DNA from: Zobellia alginiliquefaciens
GTDB taxonomy: Bacteria > Bacteroidota > Bacteroidia > Flavobacteriales > Flavobacteriaceae
Reading direction: 5' to 3'
NCBI RefSeq assembly: GCF_029323795.1
Contig: NZ_CP119758.1
Location: 744,001-808,000 of the forward strand
Length of the DNA stretch: 64,000 nt
A model generated the notes under the pieces. That model did not search any database, had not been told where the DNA came from, and worked only from the letters and a program-made list of their open reading frames with translations. Below, in pieces: positions 47,280 through 56,611 of the stretch; within the stretch, counting starts at the first letter, position 1; every line of letters begins with the position of its first letter. The position numbers and the translations under genes are program-made.

Positions 47280-47316
47280 ATTCTAAGCTAATTACAAGTA
47301 AAGATCCATACCCGCT

Positions 47317-48981
47317 CTAGTAGGCATCATCGTGAACGTTTGCCACAGCTCTACCAGATGGATCGTTCATGTTTTTGAAGGCTTCATCCCATTCCAACGC
47401 TATTTGCGTACTACAAGCAACCGAAGCTTCTTGAGGCACACATAACGCCGCTGCATCCGATGGGAAATGAGATTCAAATATAGAACGATAGTAAAATTCT
47501 TCTTTTGATGTTGGTGTTTGTAATGGGAACCTAAACTTGGCATTTGCCAATTGTTCATCAGAGACCTCTGTGTTTACAACTTCTTTTAAAGTATCGATCC
47601 AGCTATACCCTACACCGTCAGAAAACTGTTCTTTCTGTCTCCATGCCACACTTTCCGGTAACATATCTTCAAAAGCTTTACGAACTACCCATTTCTCCAT
47701 GCGCTCCCCATTGATCATTTTATCCTGTGGGTTGATGCGCATAGCTACATCCATAAATTCTTTATCCAAGAACGGTACACGACCTTCAATTCCCCAAGAT
47801 GCCAATGATTTGTTTGCTCGTAAGCAATCGTACATATGTAGTTTACTTAACTTACGTACAGTCTCTTCATGAAACTCTTGAGCATTTGGAGCTTTGTGAA
47901 AGTAAAGGTAGCCGCCAAAAAGCTCATCCGCTCCTTCTCCTGAAAGGACCATTTTTATCCCCATAGATTTAATCACCCGCGCCATAAGATACATAGGAGT
48001 GGAGGCTCTAATGGTAGTTATATCATAGGTCTCCAAGTTATAAACCACGTCTTTAATGGCATCTAGACCTTCTTGAATCGTAAATTTGATTTCATGGTGA
48101 ACCGTACCGATGTGATCGGCTACTTTCTGAGCGGCAGCCAAATCCGGAGAACCTTCAAGACCCACTGAGAAAGAGTGCAACTGAGGCCACCATGCATCTG
48201 TAGTATCACCTGATTCTATACGTTTTTGAGCATATTTCTTTGCTATCGCGGATGTAACCGAAGAATCCAAACCTCCCGAAAGCAATACCCCATAAGGCAC
48301 ATCTGACATTAACTGACGGTGTACAGCTGCTTCTAAGGCTTCTTTAATTTCTTGAATGCTCGTTTCGTTTTCCTTAACGGCATCATACTCCATCCAATCT
48401 CTGGAATACCATTTTTTGAACTCCCCGTCTTCACTGCTTAAATAGTGTCCTGGAGGAAACAGTTGAATTTTAGTACAGGTTCCTTCCAAAGCTTTCAATT
48501 CTGAAGCCACATAGAATGTTCCGTTTTGATCCCACCCAATATATAATGGAATGATACCCATATGATCACGTGCCACAAAATAAGAATCGTTCTCGGTATC
48601 ATAAATAGCGAAACCAAAAATACCGTTCATCTCATCTAAGAAATCTGCTCCTTTTTCTTTGTAAAGGGCTAAAATAACTTCACAATCAGATTCCGTCTGA
48701 AAATTATATTTTCCTTCAAATTGCTTACGCAATTCTCTATGGTTATAGATTTCGCCGTTAGCGGCCAAAACCAATTTCTTATCTTCACTATATAACGGCT
48801 GTGTACCGGAAGCTGGATCAACAATAGCCAAACGCTCATGCGCTAAAATGGCTTTTTCATCTGCATAAATCCCACTCCAATCCGGACCACGGTGACGTAT
48901 TTTCTTAGACATCTCCAATAACTGGGGTCTTAAAACATCTGAACTTTCCTTTAAATCAAATGCACATACAATTCCACACAT
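47317..48981 (-). CDS. asnB: Asparagine synthase B, glutamine-hydrolysing
   Basis: Makes asparagine from aspartate, ATP and glutamine. The 554-aa enzyme has an N-terminal glutaminase domain with the nucleophilic Cys2 (MCGIVCAFDL), RHRGPD at 29-34 and NGEIYN at 75-80, then a synthetase domain with the ATP pyrophosphatase loop SGGLDSS at 235-241 and the downstream GEGADELFGGY. Length and order match E. coli AsnB. The gene stands alone on its strand, with a terminator after it and a 239-base gap to the divergent DUF2911 gene. Confidence 0.96.
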   Translation of the reverse strand: MCGIVCAFDLKESSDVLRPQLLEMSKKIRHRGPDWSGIYADEKAILAHERLAIVDPASGTQPLYSEDKKLVLAANGEIYNHRELRKQFEGKYNFQTESDCEVILALYKEKGADFLDEMNGIFGFAIYDTENDSYFVARDHMGIIPLYIGWDQNGTFYVASELKALEGTCTKIQLFPPGHYLSSEDGEFKKWYSRDWMEYDAVKENETSIQEIKEALEAAVHRQLMSDVPYGVLLSGGLDSSVTSAIAKKYAQKRIESGDTTDAWWPQLHSFSVGLEGSPDLAAAQKVADHIGTVHHEIKFTIQEGLDAIKDVVYNLETYDITTIRASTPMYLMARVIKSMGIKMVLSGEGADELFGGYLYFHKAPNAQEFHEETVRKLSKLHMYDCLRANKSLASWGIEGRVPFLDKEFMDVAMRINPQDKMINGERMEKWVVRKAFEDMLPESVAWRQKEQFSDGVGYSWIDTLKEVVNTEVSDEQLANAKFRFPLQTPTSKEEFYYRSIFESHFPSDAAALCVPQEASVACSTQIALEWDEAFKNMNDPSGRAVANVHDDAY

Positions 48982-49220
48982 AACTCTTTGTTTATTTCTA
49001 ATTTGAAGTCAAAAATGCGACTAAACTTTCAATTATAAAACATATACACCTATATTGATTTCATTTTATAATATTAATTCACAATTCAACATCAATACAT
49101 CACTATTTTATATTTTTTGGATAAAAAATCAAACGTTCTGTAAGTAGCGTAAAAATTAACGACTTTTTAGTAGATTTAAATTTCAATACTAACTAGTTTT
49201 AGCCCAAAACAAACACGATT

Positions 49221-49769
49221 ATGAAAAAAGTACTTTTTATTGTTTTGATGGCATTTGCCATGACCATCTCAACCGACGCATTAGCTCAAAAATTTAGTGG
49301 ATTGGATAAAAGTCCTATGGATATGGCCGCTTATCCAAACGATTACAAGGTATCCTCAAAAACTGCCCGTATTATTTATAGCCGTCCACAGTTGAAAGGA
49401 CGTTCGCTTTCTGAACTTGCCCCTGCTGGAAAAGTATGGCGTACTGGTGCTAACGAAGCAGCCGAGATTACTTTTTACTCTGATGTGGATTTTGGAGGAA
49501 AACAAATTAAAGCCGGAACTTACTCTATTTTCACTATACCAAGTAGTGGCGAGTGGACCGTTGTTCTTAATAAAAACCTGAACCAATGGGGCGCTTATTC
49601 TTATGATGAAACCGCAGATGTTGCCCGTGTTACTGTACCAAGCGCAGAAGATTCTACTTCTCTAGAAGAATTTTCTATTGCTTTCAAAGAAGCAGGAGCT
49701 GGTTTTGAAATGGTAATGGGATGGGACAAAACAAGAGTTGCCGTACCTATTACAGCTTCAAAAATGTAA
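49221..49769 (+). CDS. DUF2911 exported protein
   Basis: A 182-aa exported protein. A signal peptide (to ALAQ) is followed by the DUF2911 domain with the hallmark IIYSRPQLKGRS, WRTGANEAAEITFY, AGTYSIFTIP and EWTVVLNKNLNQWGAY motifs, ending with a VPITASKM tail. DUF2911 is of unknown function and common in Bacteroidota. It converges with the amidohydrolase gene, and a bidirectional terminator separates them. Confidence 0.9.
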   Translation: MKKVLFIVLMAFAMTISTDALAQKFSGLDKSPMDMAAYPNDYKVSSKTARIIYSRPQLKGRSLSELAPAGKVWRTGANEAAEITFYSDVDFGGKQIKAGTYSIFTIPSSGEWTVVLNKNLNQWGAYSYDETADVARVTVPSAEDSTSLEEFSIAFKEAGAGFEMVMGWDKTRVAVPITASKM

Positions 49770-49797
49770 CATATCCTGAAACCTATAGTATAAAAAA

Positions 49798-49821
49798 AAC
49801 CGAAGCTTTACAGCTTCGGTT
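49798..49821. terminator. Bidirectional intrinsic terminator
   Basis: AACCGAAGCT (49798-49807) pairs with AGCTTCGGTT (49812-49821) around a TTAC loop. Flanks are a run of A on the left and TTTTTTAT on the right. It serves the convergent DUF2911 and amidohydrolase genes. Confidence 0.93.
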
Positions 49822-49844
49822 TTTTTATGCAGTAATTTCTTGGG

Positions 49845-51461
49845 CTATCTTGTTTTTCCATTTATAAAGGTTTGTTCCGCCATAATACTGGGAATCTCTT
49901 CAACAGGAACCGTCATCATATCCTTATCATAAATAACAAAATCCGCAAACTTCCCTCGTTCTATACTTCCCTTTTCCTCTTCCTCAAAGTTAGAATAGGC
50001 AGCCCAAATGGTCATACCGCGTAATGCTTCTTCCCTGGATAGTGCATCTTGCTTTTGAAAACCACCTTCAGGATACCCTTCAACATCTTTTCTAGTAATG
50101 GCCGCGTAAAATGTCAAAAACGGACTCACCTGCTCCACCGGAAAATCAGTACCTAAAGCAAGTGTACCGGCTTTATCCAAAAGCTTTTTATAAGCATACG
50201 CACCTTTCATACGGTGTTCACCAAGACGGTCTTCGGCCCAATACATATCGCTTGTAGCGTGAGTAGGTTGTACGGAAGGTATCACTCCATTACCAAAATA
50301 ATCAAAATCCAAGGTATCGATAATCTGAGCATGCTCCACCCTCCAACGACGGCCTGGCTTATCCTTTAATACTTCCTGATAGGTTCGCAGCACTACGGCA
50401 TTTGCAGAGTCTCCTATTGCATGTGTATTCATTTGATATTCTGAAATAGCTAAACGTCTTGCCAAATCTTCTATTTCTTCAATTGGCGTAACCATAGCTC
50501 CATAATGACCCCATTTATCCGTATACGGTTTTTTCAATACGGCACCGCGAGACCCAAGAGCACCATCTCCGTACACTTTTACAGAACGTACGTTCAACCT
50601 CTCTGTCTTTATAGGTCCTTGATAAATAAAATAATCTACATCTTCAGGAGTATTGCTCACCATAGCATACACTTTAATAGAAAGTTCACCGGCTTGCTGC
50701 AGGCTATCTATAAGTTCTATTGTACTACGGTCTATTCCGGCATCATCAACAGTAGTTAGACCATTATTCAAACATATTCTTTCTGCGTCCTTTAATGCTT
50801 TTATACGGGCTTCCAAATCTGGAGCCGGGATAATAGCGTAAACCAAACCCATTGGATTATCTACCAATACTCCCGTAATTCCCATAGCTCCCTTTACGAT
50901 TTCTCCACCCTCTACTTTGGTTTGCCAATCAATGCCCGCCAAATCCAAAGCTGCTTTATTTACTAGCAATGCATGCCCATCTATACGGACTAAGGCTACA
51001 GGGGTATCCGGAAAAAGTTCATCGAGCTCTTTACGTGTGGGGTAGTCTTTAACCTCCCAATCGTTCTGGTCCCAACCCCGACCCATTATAAAATCTTTAG
51101 GATTTTCCTTTTGAAAAGCCTGAACACGCTCCAAAACCTCCTCAAAACTTTTGGTACCCACAAGATCAACTACTTGCTGACCGAGACCCAACCCGTAAAA
51201 ATGACAATGCGCATCTATTAGTCCGGGAGTAATTGTACGACCATCTGCATCCACTAATTGGTCAGAAGTGTATTTATCCCTAATTTCCTCCGTAGTGCCT
51301 ACGGCAATGAATTTACCTTTATGGACGGCAAAAGCTTCCGCTTTGGAAAATACTTCATCAACGGTGTACACATTGGCGTTCACTATGACCATGTCCACCT
51401 TTTCTTTCAGGTGTTCACACCCAGTTATAAACAGCAGTAATAAGGGAAGTATTTTTTTCAT
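49845..51461 (-). CDS. Amidohydrolase lipoprotein (YtcJ/ExsB-type metal-dependent hydrolase)
   Basis: A 538-aa lipoprotein (lipobox ITGC, Cys15) with a metal-dependent amidohydrolase barrel. It has the HCHFYGLGLG metal motif (His-x-His), MGRGWDQNDW, a VTPIEEIEDLAR segment, THAIGDSA, and the catalytic GTDFPVE Asp near the C-terminal end of the barrel. The composite N- and C-terminal beta domain is present (VDMVIVNANVYTVD and FADFVIYDKDMM). This subfamily hydrolyses amides or similar bonds, but the substrate is unknown. Signal-mediated export suggests a periplasmic or outer-membrane location. It lies upstream of a terminator and downstream of a small exported protein gene. Confidence 0.85.
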   Translation of the reverse strand: MKKILPLLLLFITGCEHLKEKVDMVIVNANVYTVDEVFSKAEAFAVHKGKFIAVGTTEEIRDKYTSDQLVDADGRTITPGLIDAHCHFYGLGLGQQVVDLVGTKSFEEVLERVQAFQKENPKDFIMGRGWDQNDWEVKDYPTRKELDELFPDTPVALVRIDGHALLVNKAALDLAGIDWQTKVEGGEIVKGAMGITGVLVDNPMGLVYAIIPAPDLEARIKALKDAERICLNNGLTTVDDAGIDRSTIELIDSLQQAGELSIKVYAMVSNTPEDVDYFIYQGPIKTERLNVRSVKVYGDGALGSRGAVLKKPYTDKWGHYGAMVTPIEEIEDLARRLAISEYQMNTHAIGDSANAVVLRTYQEVLKDKPGRRWRVEHAQIIDTLDFDYFGNGVIPSVQPTHATSDMYWAEDRLGEHRMKGAYAYKKLLDKAGTLALGTDFPVEQVSPFLTFYAAITRKDVEGYPEGGFQKQDALSREEALRGMTIWAAYSNFEEEEKGSIERGKFADFVIYDKDMMTVPVEEIPSIMAEQTFINGKTR

Positions 51462-51554
51462 AGCAAGAGAAATTGAAGATTCTCAAAAGTACATAAATAA
51501 TGTACCACTGTCTTACTACAAGCTTTTTTAGAAAAAAAACTATATATCTAAGGA

Positions 51555-51980
51555 TTACATAATTTTCACACGTGCTCCTTTTATGTTAAAAGTTCCGTCC
51601 GCATAGGTATACGTACCCGTTAATGTTTCGCCTTTTGCGGATAGTTTCACTACAAACTGAACACCTTCTAGAGTAACCTCAAAACTGATGGTATTTCCCT
51701 GCAACCGCACATTTTTTCCTAAGATTTCTTTTTCATCAAGTTGAACAAACACATTATCTTCCCCATTTTCCTTAAAAATGGAAAGTGCCCCTAACTTATA
51801 CTGGTCTGGTGCATTTTCTGCCGAATATTCCCAACTTCCCAATAATTCACTCTCAGCCGATACTGTCAAACAATTTAAATCATCAAGATTCAAAACATTA
51901 GCGGCAGCAGTATAACTCACAGTCATACTAAGGAATAAAGCGGTAGATAAGGCGATGGAATTCTTCTTGAAAATTTTCAT
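51555..51980 (-). CDS. Small exported lipocalin-like protein, unknown
   Basis: A 141-aa protein with a signal peptide (to YTAAA) and a compact beta-rich mature domain: LLGSWEYSAEN, LGALSIFKENGED, VFVQLDEKEIL, TISFEVTLEGVQF and LTGTYTYADGTFNI. The pattern of a WEY strand followed by repeated strands and a final TGTYTYADG turn suggests a small lipocalin-like barrel. No named family can be assigned. It is 93 bases upstream of the amidohydrolase gene on the same strand. Confidence 0.65.
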   Translation of the reverse strand: MKIFKKNSIALSTALFLSMTVSYTAAANVLNLDDLNCLTVSAESELLGSWEYSAENAPDQYKLGALSIFKENGEDNVFVQLDEKEILGKNVRLQGNTISFEVTLEGVQFVVKLSAKGETLTGTYTYADGTFNIKGARVKIM

Positions 51981-52068
51981 GCGTCAACAGATTAATTCGT
52001 ATTAATTTTGGACCTATTTTTCATCAAAAAAATTAAGCCGTTTATATAAAACGAATGGAAGACGCTTA

Positions 52069-52836
52069 TTATTTTGTTGAGCGTGATTTTGGCTTGTCGG
52101 CCATTTTTACGTAAACCAGTTTTTTGCGTCCTTTTGAATCTTCGCGACGATCTACCTCTATTGATTTTATGGAATTTATAAGTGGTGTCAATTTTTGAAA
52201 ACCGTAGTTTCTGGAATCAAAATTTGGTTGTTTTTTCTGCAAAAGACTACCTACATCTCCCAAAAACGCCCAACCATCATCATCTGCAACATCATCTATG
52301 GTAGAAGCGATAAACTTAATGTCTTTGGCCGTAATTCGATCAACATTATTTTTGGCAACTTTTGCGTTCTTATTGCTAACAGGACTATCTTCTTCCTCCT
52401 CCTCTTCTTTCTTAAGGATTTCAATATAAATAAACTTGTCACATGCTACTATAAAAGGGTTGGGTGTCTTTTTCTCCCCTATACCAAAAACTTGCATACC
52501 TGCTTCACGAAGACGTGTGGCCAGCCTAGTGAAATCACTATCGCTACTTACAAGACAAAAACCATTGACCTTGCCTGAATAAAGAATATCCATAGCGTCT
52601 ATAATCATTGCAGAATCCGTTGCGTTTTTGCCCTGGGTATACCCGTATTGTTGAATGGGGGTTATAGCATTTTCCAGAAGAACATTTTTCCATTTACCAA
52701 GACGGGGGTTTGTCCAATCTCCATAAATACGCTTAATGGTGGGATTCCCGTATTTTGCAATTTCCTCCATCATTTCCTTAACATAGGCAGAGGGAATATT
52801 ATCACCATCTATAAGTACCGCAAGATTTAAATCCAT
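52069..52836 (-). CDS. NYN-domain nuclease with C-terminal OST-HTH/LOTUS domain
   Basis: A 255-aa predicted ribonuclease. The N-terminal NYN/PIN-like domain carries the acidic site: LIDGDNIPS (Asp10 and Asp12) and a VSSDSDFTRLATRLREAG loop. The C-terminal region (about 165-250) matches the OST-HTH/LOTUS domain, which binds RNA. The frame can open seven codons earlier at a TTG, but the ATG at 52834-52836 is preferred as it is the first Met of the conserved core. The same architecture occurs in LabA-like proteins. A short acidic EEEEEED linker separates the domains. The RNA target is unknown. Confidence 0.85.
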   Translation of the reverse strand: MDLNLAVLIDGDNIPSAYVKEMMEEIAKYGNPTIKRIYGDWTNPRLGKWKNVLLENAITPIQQYGYTQGKNATDSAMIIDAMDILYSGKVNGFCLVSSDSDFTRLATRLREAGMQVFGIGEKKTPNPFIVACDKFIYIEILKKEEEEEEDSPVSNKNAKVAKNNVDRITAKDIKFIASTIDDVADDDGWAFLGDVGSLLQKKQPNFDSRNYGFQKLTPLINSIKSIEVDRREDSKGRKKLVYVKMADKPKSRSTK

Positions 52837-52963
52837 AGCATTAATTGTTTCCTGCAAGTTACGGTGATTCTAAAAAAAATCGATACAATATTCTTACAAA
52901 GAAATTTTAGCTATCCAAGATTGTGCCTTAAAAATTAGTTTAGGTTTTAAAGGCGTTCTTTGC

Positions 52964-52971
52964 TAAGTTTG
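52964..52971 (+). promoter_or_regulatory. Possible -7 promoter element for the NIPSNAP gene
   Basis: TAAGTTTG matches the Bacteroidota -7 consensus TAnnTTTG and lies 24 bases before the ATG at 52995. The -33 TTG is not well placed, so it is only a candidate. Confidence 0.35.
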
Positions 52972-52994
52972 GATTTTCCAAACAATATACCAAC

Positions 52995-53783
52995 ATGAAA
53001 AACTCTATTTACAGTTCCGTTACCACTTTCATTCTAATTTTTGCTTTTGCGATTTCCGTAAACGGGCAAGATAACAAGCGTGAATTTTATCAATTGAAAA
53101 CTTATTTTTTAAAGGATGCCAATCAAGAGAAAGTGGTTGACACTTATTTAAAGGATGCATATCTACCAGCTCTAAAAAGAACCGGAATAGAAAATGTTGG
53201 GGTATTTAAACCGATTCCTAAAGAGGACGCCGATGCGCTTAAAATATATGTCCTGATCCCTTTTAATTCTCTTGACCAATTTTTGAAGCTGGACCATATG
53301 CTTGCTCAAGATAAAAGTTATGTTTCTGCAGGAGCGAACTACATCAATGCCAAACATGACAATGCACCGTATGAGCGTATCAGCTCTACCTTAATGAAGG
53401 CATTTTCAGAAATGCCCGTAATGGAAGCTTCAAAAGTTACCGGCCCAAGAAAAGACAGAGTTTACGAGTTACGCAGCTACGAATCCGCCACTGAAGCCAT
53501 TTATCAGAACAAAGTGGATATGTTCAATATAGGAGGAGAGGTTGAACTTTTTGAATCCCTTGGCTTTAATGCCGTTTTTTATGCGGAAGTAATCTCTGGA
53601 GACCGAATGCCCAATTTAATGTACATGACTACTTTTGAAAACATGGAATCTAGAGATGCTCACTGGGATGCCTTTAGAACTGCTCCAAAATGGCTGAAAC
53701 TAAAAGTTGACCCCAATTACCAAAACAATGTTAGTAAGTCAGATATTCTATTGCTCTACCCTACCGCGTATTCAGGTTATTAA
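52995..53783 (+). CDS. NIPSNAP-family exported protein
   Basis: A 262-aa exported protein with a signal peptide (to VNGQ) and two NIPSNAP-type alpha/beta ferredoxin-like domains. The first starts REFYQLKTYFLKDANQ (about 28-130). The second starts VYELRSYESATEAIYQNKV and ends with the family's WDAFRTAPKWLKLK segment and DILLLYPTAY. NIPSNAP proteins are dimeric barrels of unclear function. It converges with the OmpA-type gene, whose last codons overlap a hairpin that could terminate this gene. Confidence 0.85.
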   Translation: MKNSIYSSVTTFILIFAFAISVNGQDNKREFYQLKTYFLKDANQEKVVDTYLKDAYLPALKRTGIENVGVFKPIPKEDADALKIYVLIPFNSLDQFLKLDHMLAQDKSYVSAGANYINAKHDNAPYERISSTLMKAFSEMPVMEASKVTGPRKDRVYELRSYESATEAIYQNKVDMFNIGGEVELFESLGFNAVFYAEVISGDRMPNLMYMTTFENMESRDAHWDAFRTAPKWLKLKVDPNYQNNVSKSDILLLYPTAYSGY

Positions 53784-53786
53784 AAA

Positions 53787-54908
53787 CTAAAGGGTTGAAT
53801 TGCTTATCATAAATTCAACCCTTCTATTTCGTTTTCTTCCTTCGGCCGTAGTATTATCCGCTATAGGGTTTTCTCCTCCGTGACCCTTCCAAACTACACG
53901 TGCTTTATCTATACCTAACCCAATTAAGTATTCAGCCACTGCTTTTGCCCTTTTTTTAGACAACATCCGATTGTATTTTTTACTTCCCACCGAATCCGTA
54001 TATCCAGAAATAGAAATATGCAATGCTCTATTTTGCGACAGGTACGTATAGATCTCCGCAAGTTCATTCTTTGAAGTCTCCAACAATTTGGCTTCATCAA
54101 AAGAAAAAAGAACATCTTGAAACACATGAATTTTATTTAACTGAAACGTTTTTGATTCCGTATTCAAAGCAACGATTTTGTGTTTGGGAATGGCACTTTC
54201 TGCCTCTGACACCTCAACCATATCCACATAATAATAGGCTCCCTGCTTGGCATTCCTTTTTGTTTTAAAAAGACGGGTTCTGGCATTACTTTTAAAGTTC
54301 CCGATAATTAAATATTGTTCGGTACCCTTCGCTACAAATTGGGTATGCACAGGTATCCAATCTTTTGTATCCGAATAGAAATTTGAATAGCCTATTTCCA
54401 AATAATTATAGGAATTGGATTTCTGTTGATAGAGGTGCTTTTTAGAAAGTTCCTTTTTAATAGGAAAGCTTAATTTATCCTTGGCAAACAATACTCCAAA
54501 TTCTTTGATGGCAAAGTCTGAACGTTCCGCTAAACTTATATAAAATGAAACGCTATACTTTACTCCTTTTTGCAAAGGCCGAAGCAATTTGGTCTGAAAA
54601 TATTCCCTATAATCATCTGGTGCGTAGAGATAAAGACCAGCATAACCCTGACCGAAGTCTGCCGGTTGTGAGCCATTAAAGTTTTCCGGTGTACCCATTT
54701 GGATACTACAGCCATTAAAATAATCGGTTGAACCTTCCGTAGGTATTGACCAACCTTCTAAATCATCGTTAAAATTGCCTAAGCGTTCCGGACAGTTCAG
54801 ATAGGATTCAAAACTTGGGTTTTTCACCAGATTTTGCGCCTTCAACGGAAGCAAACAGCAAATTCCCAACACAATAAAAAGAATCCTACCGAGTGAAAAT
54901 TTTATCAT
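53787..54908 (-). CDS. OmpA-family outer-membrane protein
   Basis: A 373-aa exported protein. The signal peptide ends near LKAQ, and the first 225 residues form a Cys-containing beta domain beginning VKNPSFESYLNCPERLG. The C-terminal OmpA-like peptidoglycan-binding domain (about 255-373) has FSFDEAKLL, HISISGYTDSVGSKKYNRMLSKKRA and NRRVEFMIS. It tethers the outer membrane to the peptidoglycan. The stop at 53787-53789 is almost at the convergent NIPSNAP stop. A 12-bp hairpin lies inside the last codons. Confidence 0.85.
   Translation of the reverse strand: MIKFSLGRILFIVLGICCLLPLKAQNLVKNPSFESYLNCPERLGNFNDDLEGWSIPTEGSTDYFNGCSIQMGTPENFNGSQPADFGQGYAGLYLYAPDDYREYFQTKLLRPLQKGVKYSVSFYISLAERSDFAIKEFGVLFAKDKLSFPIKKELSKKHLYQQKSNSYNYLEIGYSNFYSDTKDWIPVHTQFVAKGTEQYLIIGNFKSNARTRLFKTKRNAKQGAYYYVDMVEVSEAESAIPKHKIVALNTESKTFQLNKIHVFQDVLFSFDEAKLLETSKNELAEIYTYLSQNRALHISISGYTDSVGSKKYNRMLSKKRAKAVAEYLIGLGIDKARVVWKGHGGENPIADNTTAEGRKRNRRVEFMISNSTL
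53790..53823. terminator. Hairpin overlapping the 3' codons of the OmpA-type gene
   Basis: AAGGGTTGAATT (53790-53801) pairs exactly with AATTCAACCCTT (53812-53823), with a ten-base loop, three bases past the OmpA stop toward its coding side. The NIPSNAP gene (stop at 53783) would be terminated by it, although the U-tract is poor. Confidence 0.5.
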
Positions 54909-55013
54909 TCCCGAGCGTTTAAATCCGCTCTAAAATAGAAAATTTAAAACTATATCAGAATTCGCCATAGTTCAACGGCATTCCCATCCTCAATAATTGC
55001 GATCAAAGTTTAT

Positions 55014-56489
55014 TTAATTCAAAGTATCAATATAGGCTTGAATAAGAGCGACACCTTCAGTATGTAATTCTGTAATACCTACAAGTGGCATTGATGGACC
55101 GTAAGCTGGATCCGTCTCGACCCTCAACCTAATATCGGCCTTAAAATCCTCCACATTACTATCTGCATATAAGGTTTCATATCTAAAATCCGGACGAACG
55201 CCCTGATTAGAATTATGGTACCCCCCAGGTTGGTGGCAATGTGCGCAGTTCACATCCATATACGCCTTGGCACGTTCGGTTAGCGTAAACGAATCATCCA
55301 ACCAATCCGGCAGACGCTCAATTTCCGAAACGGCAGGAGCTCCGGAAAGCAAACCTTTATCTATGAAATTTTGCAGTTGATTTTTACCATTGTAAACAAA
55401 ATTCAGGTTTCTGGCTTTTGGCCCAATGGGAATAGTTGTATTGTTCACGTTATGGCACTGCGTACAGTTTACGGTAAACGGCACTTTATACCCCAAAGAC
55501 TGTCCGTTTCCAGAACTGTCTATCCAGTTCACTTGTACAGTAGGGGCTTCATTGCTAAATGTAGCCTCTGTTTGGGCTTCGTTCCAAAGATAATTACCCA
55601 TACTCCACGTACCATTGGTCTTAATTAAGATACGGGTTTCAATTAGCCTTCTTCCAAGGGACTCATCTCTCTCATCATTGTAATAAAAGAAAGTTTTACT
55701 GATAACCGTACCATCGGGAAATTGCAAAAGTCCTTCTCCATTGTATGTCATTTGCCCTCCTTCAGGAAGCGAAATCGTTCTGAACTTATGCGCATAATCA
55801 CTATACAAAGGTGTGCTTAGGCTATATTCATGAGACGTTGTATTCGGAATCAAATCCGCAGGACTACCTCTAAATATTTTAAGATCTGCTAAATTTGGAA
55901 GAAACTCGGCAACCACATAGACGGTATCATCCACATATGGATTACTACCTGCCGCTATTTCATCCCCATTATTAACACCATCCCCATCACAATCCGTACT
56001 TTTCCAAATTGAATTCTGTGCATTGTAGCCGGTATAATTCTCATCTTGAACTGGATCACAGGAACCCTCCTTATCCGTACCATCAGCTTCTTCCTGAAAA
56101 TCTGGAACACCATCTCCGTCCGTATCCTTAGTTTCGTTTACGTAGGGATCTGTTCCATTGGCCAATTCTTCGCTGTTGGTTACTCCGTCCGTATCGCAAT
56201 CCGCTCCCAACCAAATGGTATTGTCAGAATCATACCCATTATAACCAGTGGTCTGTTTGGGGTCGCAAGGGTTGCTTTTGCTTGTACCTTCCAACACTTC
56301 TTGCTGATCTAGAATTCCATCTCCATCGGTATCCATATCAACCGTTTCAGGAGTATTGGAATCATCAGATCCACAAGCTGCTAGTAAAATCATTGAAGCC
56401 ATAAAAGCCGCACGAATTACATTTTCTCTTGGAATAAATCTAAAAGCAGTATTCTGCTTGACCAAGCTATTGAAGATATTACGAACCAT
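55014..56489 (-). CDS. SO2930-type diheme cytochrome c lipoprotein with TSP3 repeats
   Basis: A 491-aa lipoprotein with lipobox LAAC (Cys39). Residues 50-190 are two copies of a roughly 68-aa calcium-binding thrombospondin type 3 unit with DTDGDG and CDTDG / CDGDG motifs. The rest is a SO2930-like domain with two c-type heme sites, CTQCH at 342-346 and CAHCH at 415-419. Heme ligation needs periplasmic cytochrome c maturation. An electron-transfer or sensing role at the outer membrane is inferred. The signal peptide is long; an internal Met at 30 or 33 is too close to the lipobox to be preferred. Confidence 0.8.
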   Translation of the reverse strand: MVRNIFNSLVKQNTAFRFIPRENVIRAAFMASMILLAACGSDDSNTPETVDMDTDGDGILDQQEVLEGTSKSNPCDPKQTTGYNGYDSDNTIWLGADCDTDGVTNSEELANGTDPYVNETKDTDGDGVPDFQEEADGTDKEGSCDPVQDENYTGYNAQNSIWKSTDCDGDGVNNGDEIAAGSNPYVDDTVYVVAEFLPNLADLKIFRGSPADLIPNTTSHEYSLSTPLYSDYAHKFRTISLPEGGQMTYNGEGLLQFPDGTVISKTFFYYNDERDESLGRRLIETRILIKTNGTWSMGNYLWNEAQTEATFSNEAPTVQVNWIDSSGNGQSLGYKVPFTVNCTQCHNVNNTTIPIGPKARNLNFVYNGKNQLQNFIDKGLLSGAPAVSEIERLPDWLDDSFTLTERAKAYMDVNCAHCHQPGGYHNSNQGVRPDFRYETLYADSNVEDFKADIRLRVETDPAYGPSMPLVGITELHTEGVALIQAYIDTLN

Positions 56490-56611
56490 GGCTAAATTTT
56501 CTTTAAAGCAATAGCAACAAAAATAGGTATTCTACCGCCAAGACCCGATTAACAATAGACAAGAGCCTGTAAAAATCGGATGAATACGCTTTGTTGTTTT
56601 ATCAAGAAAAA

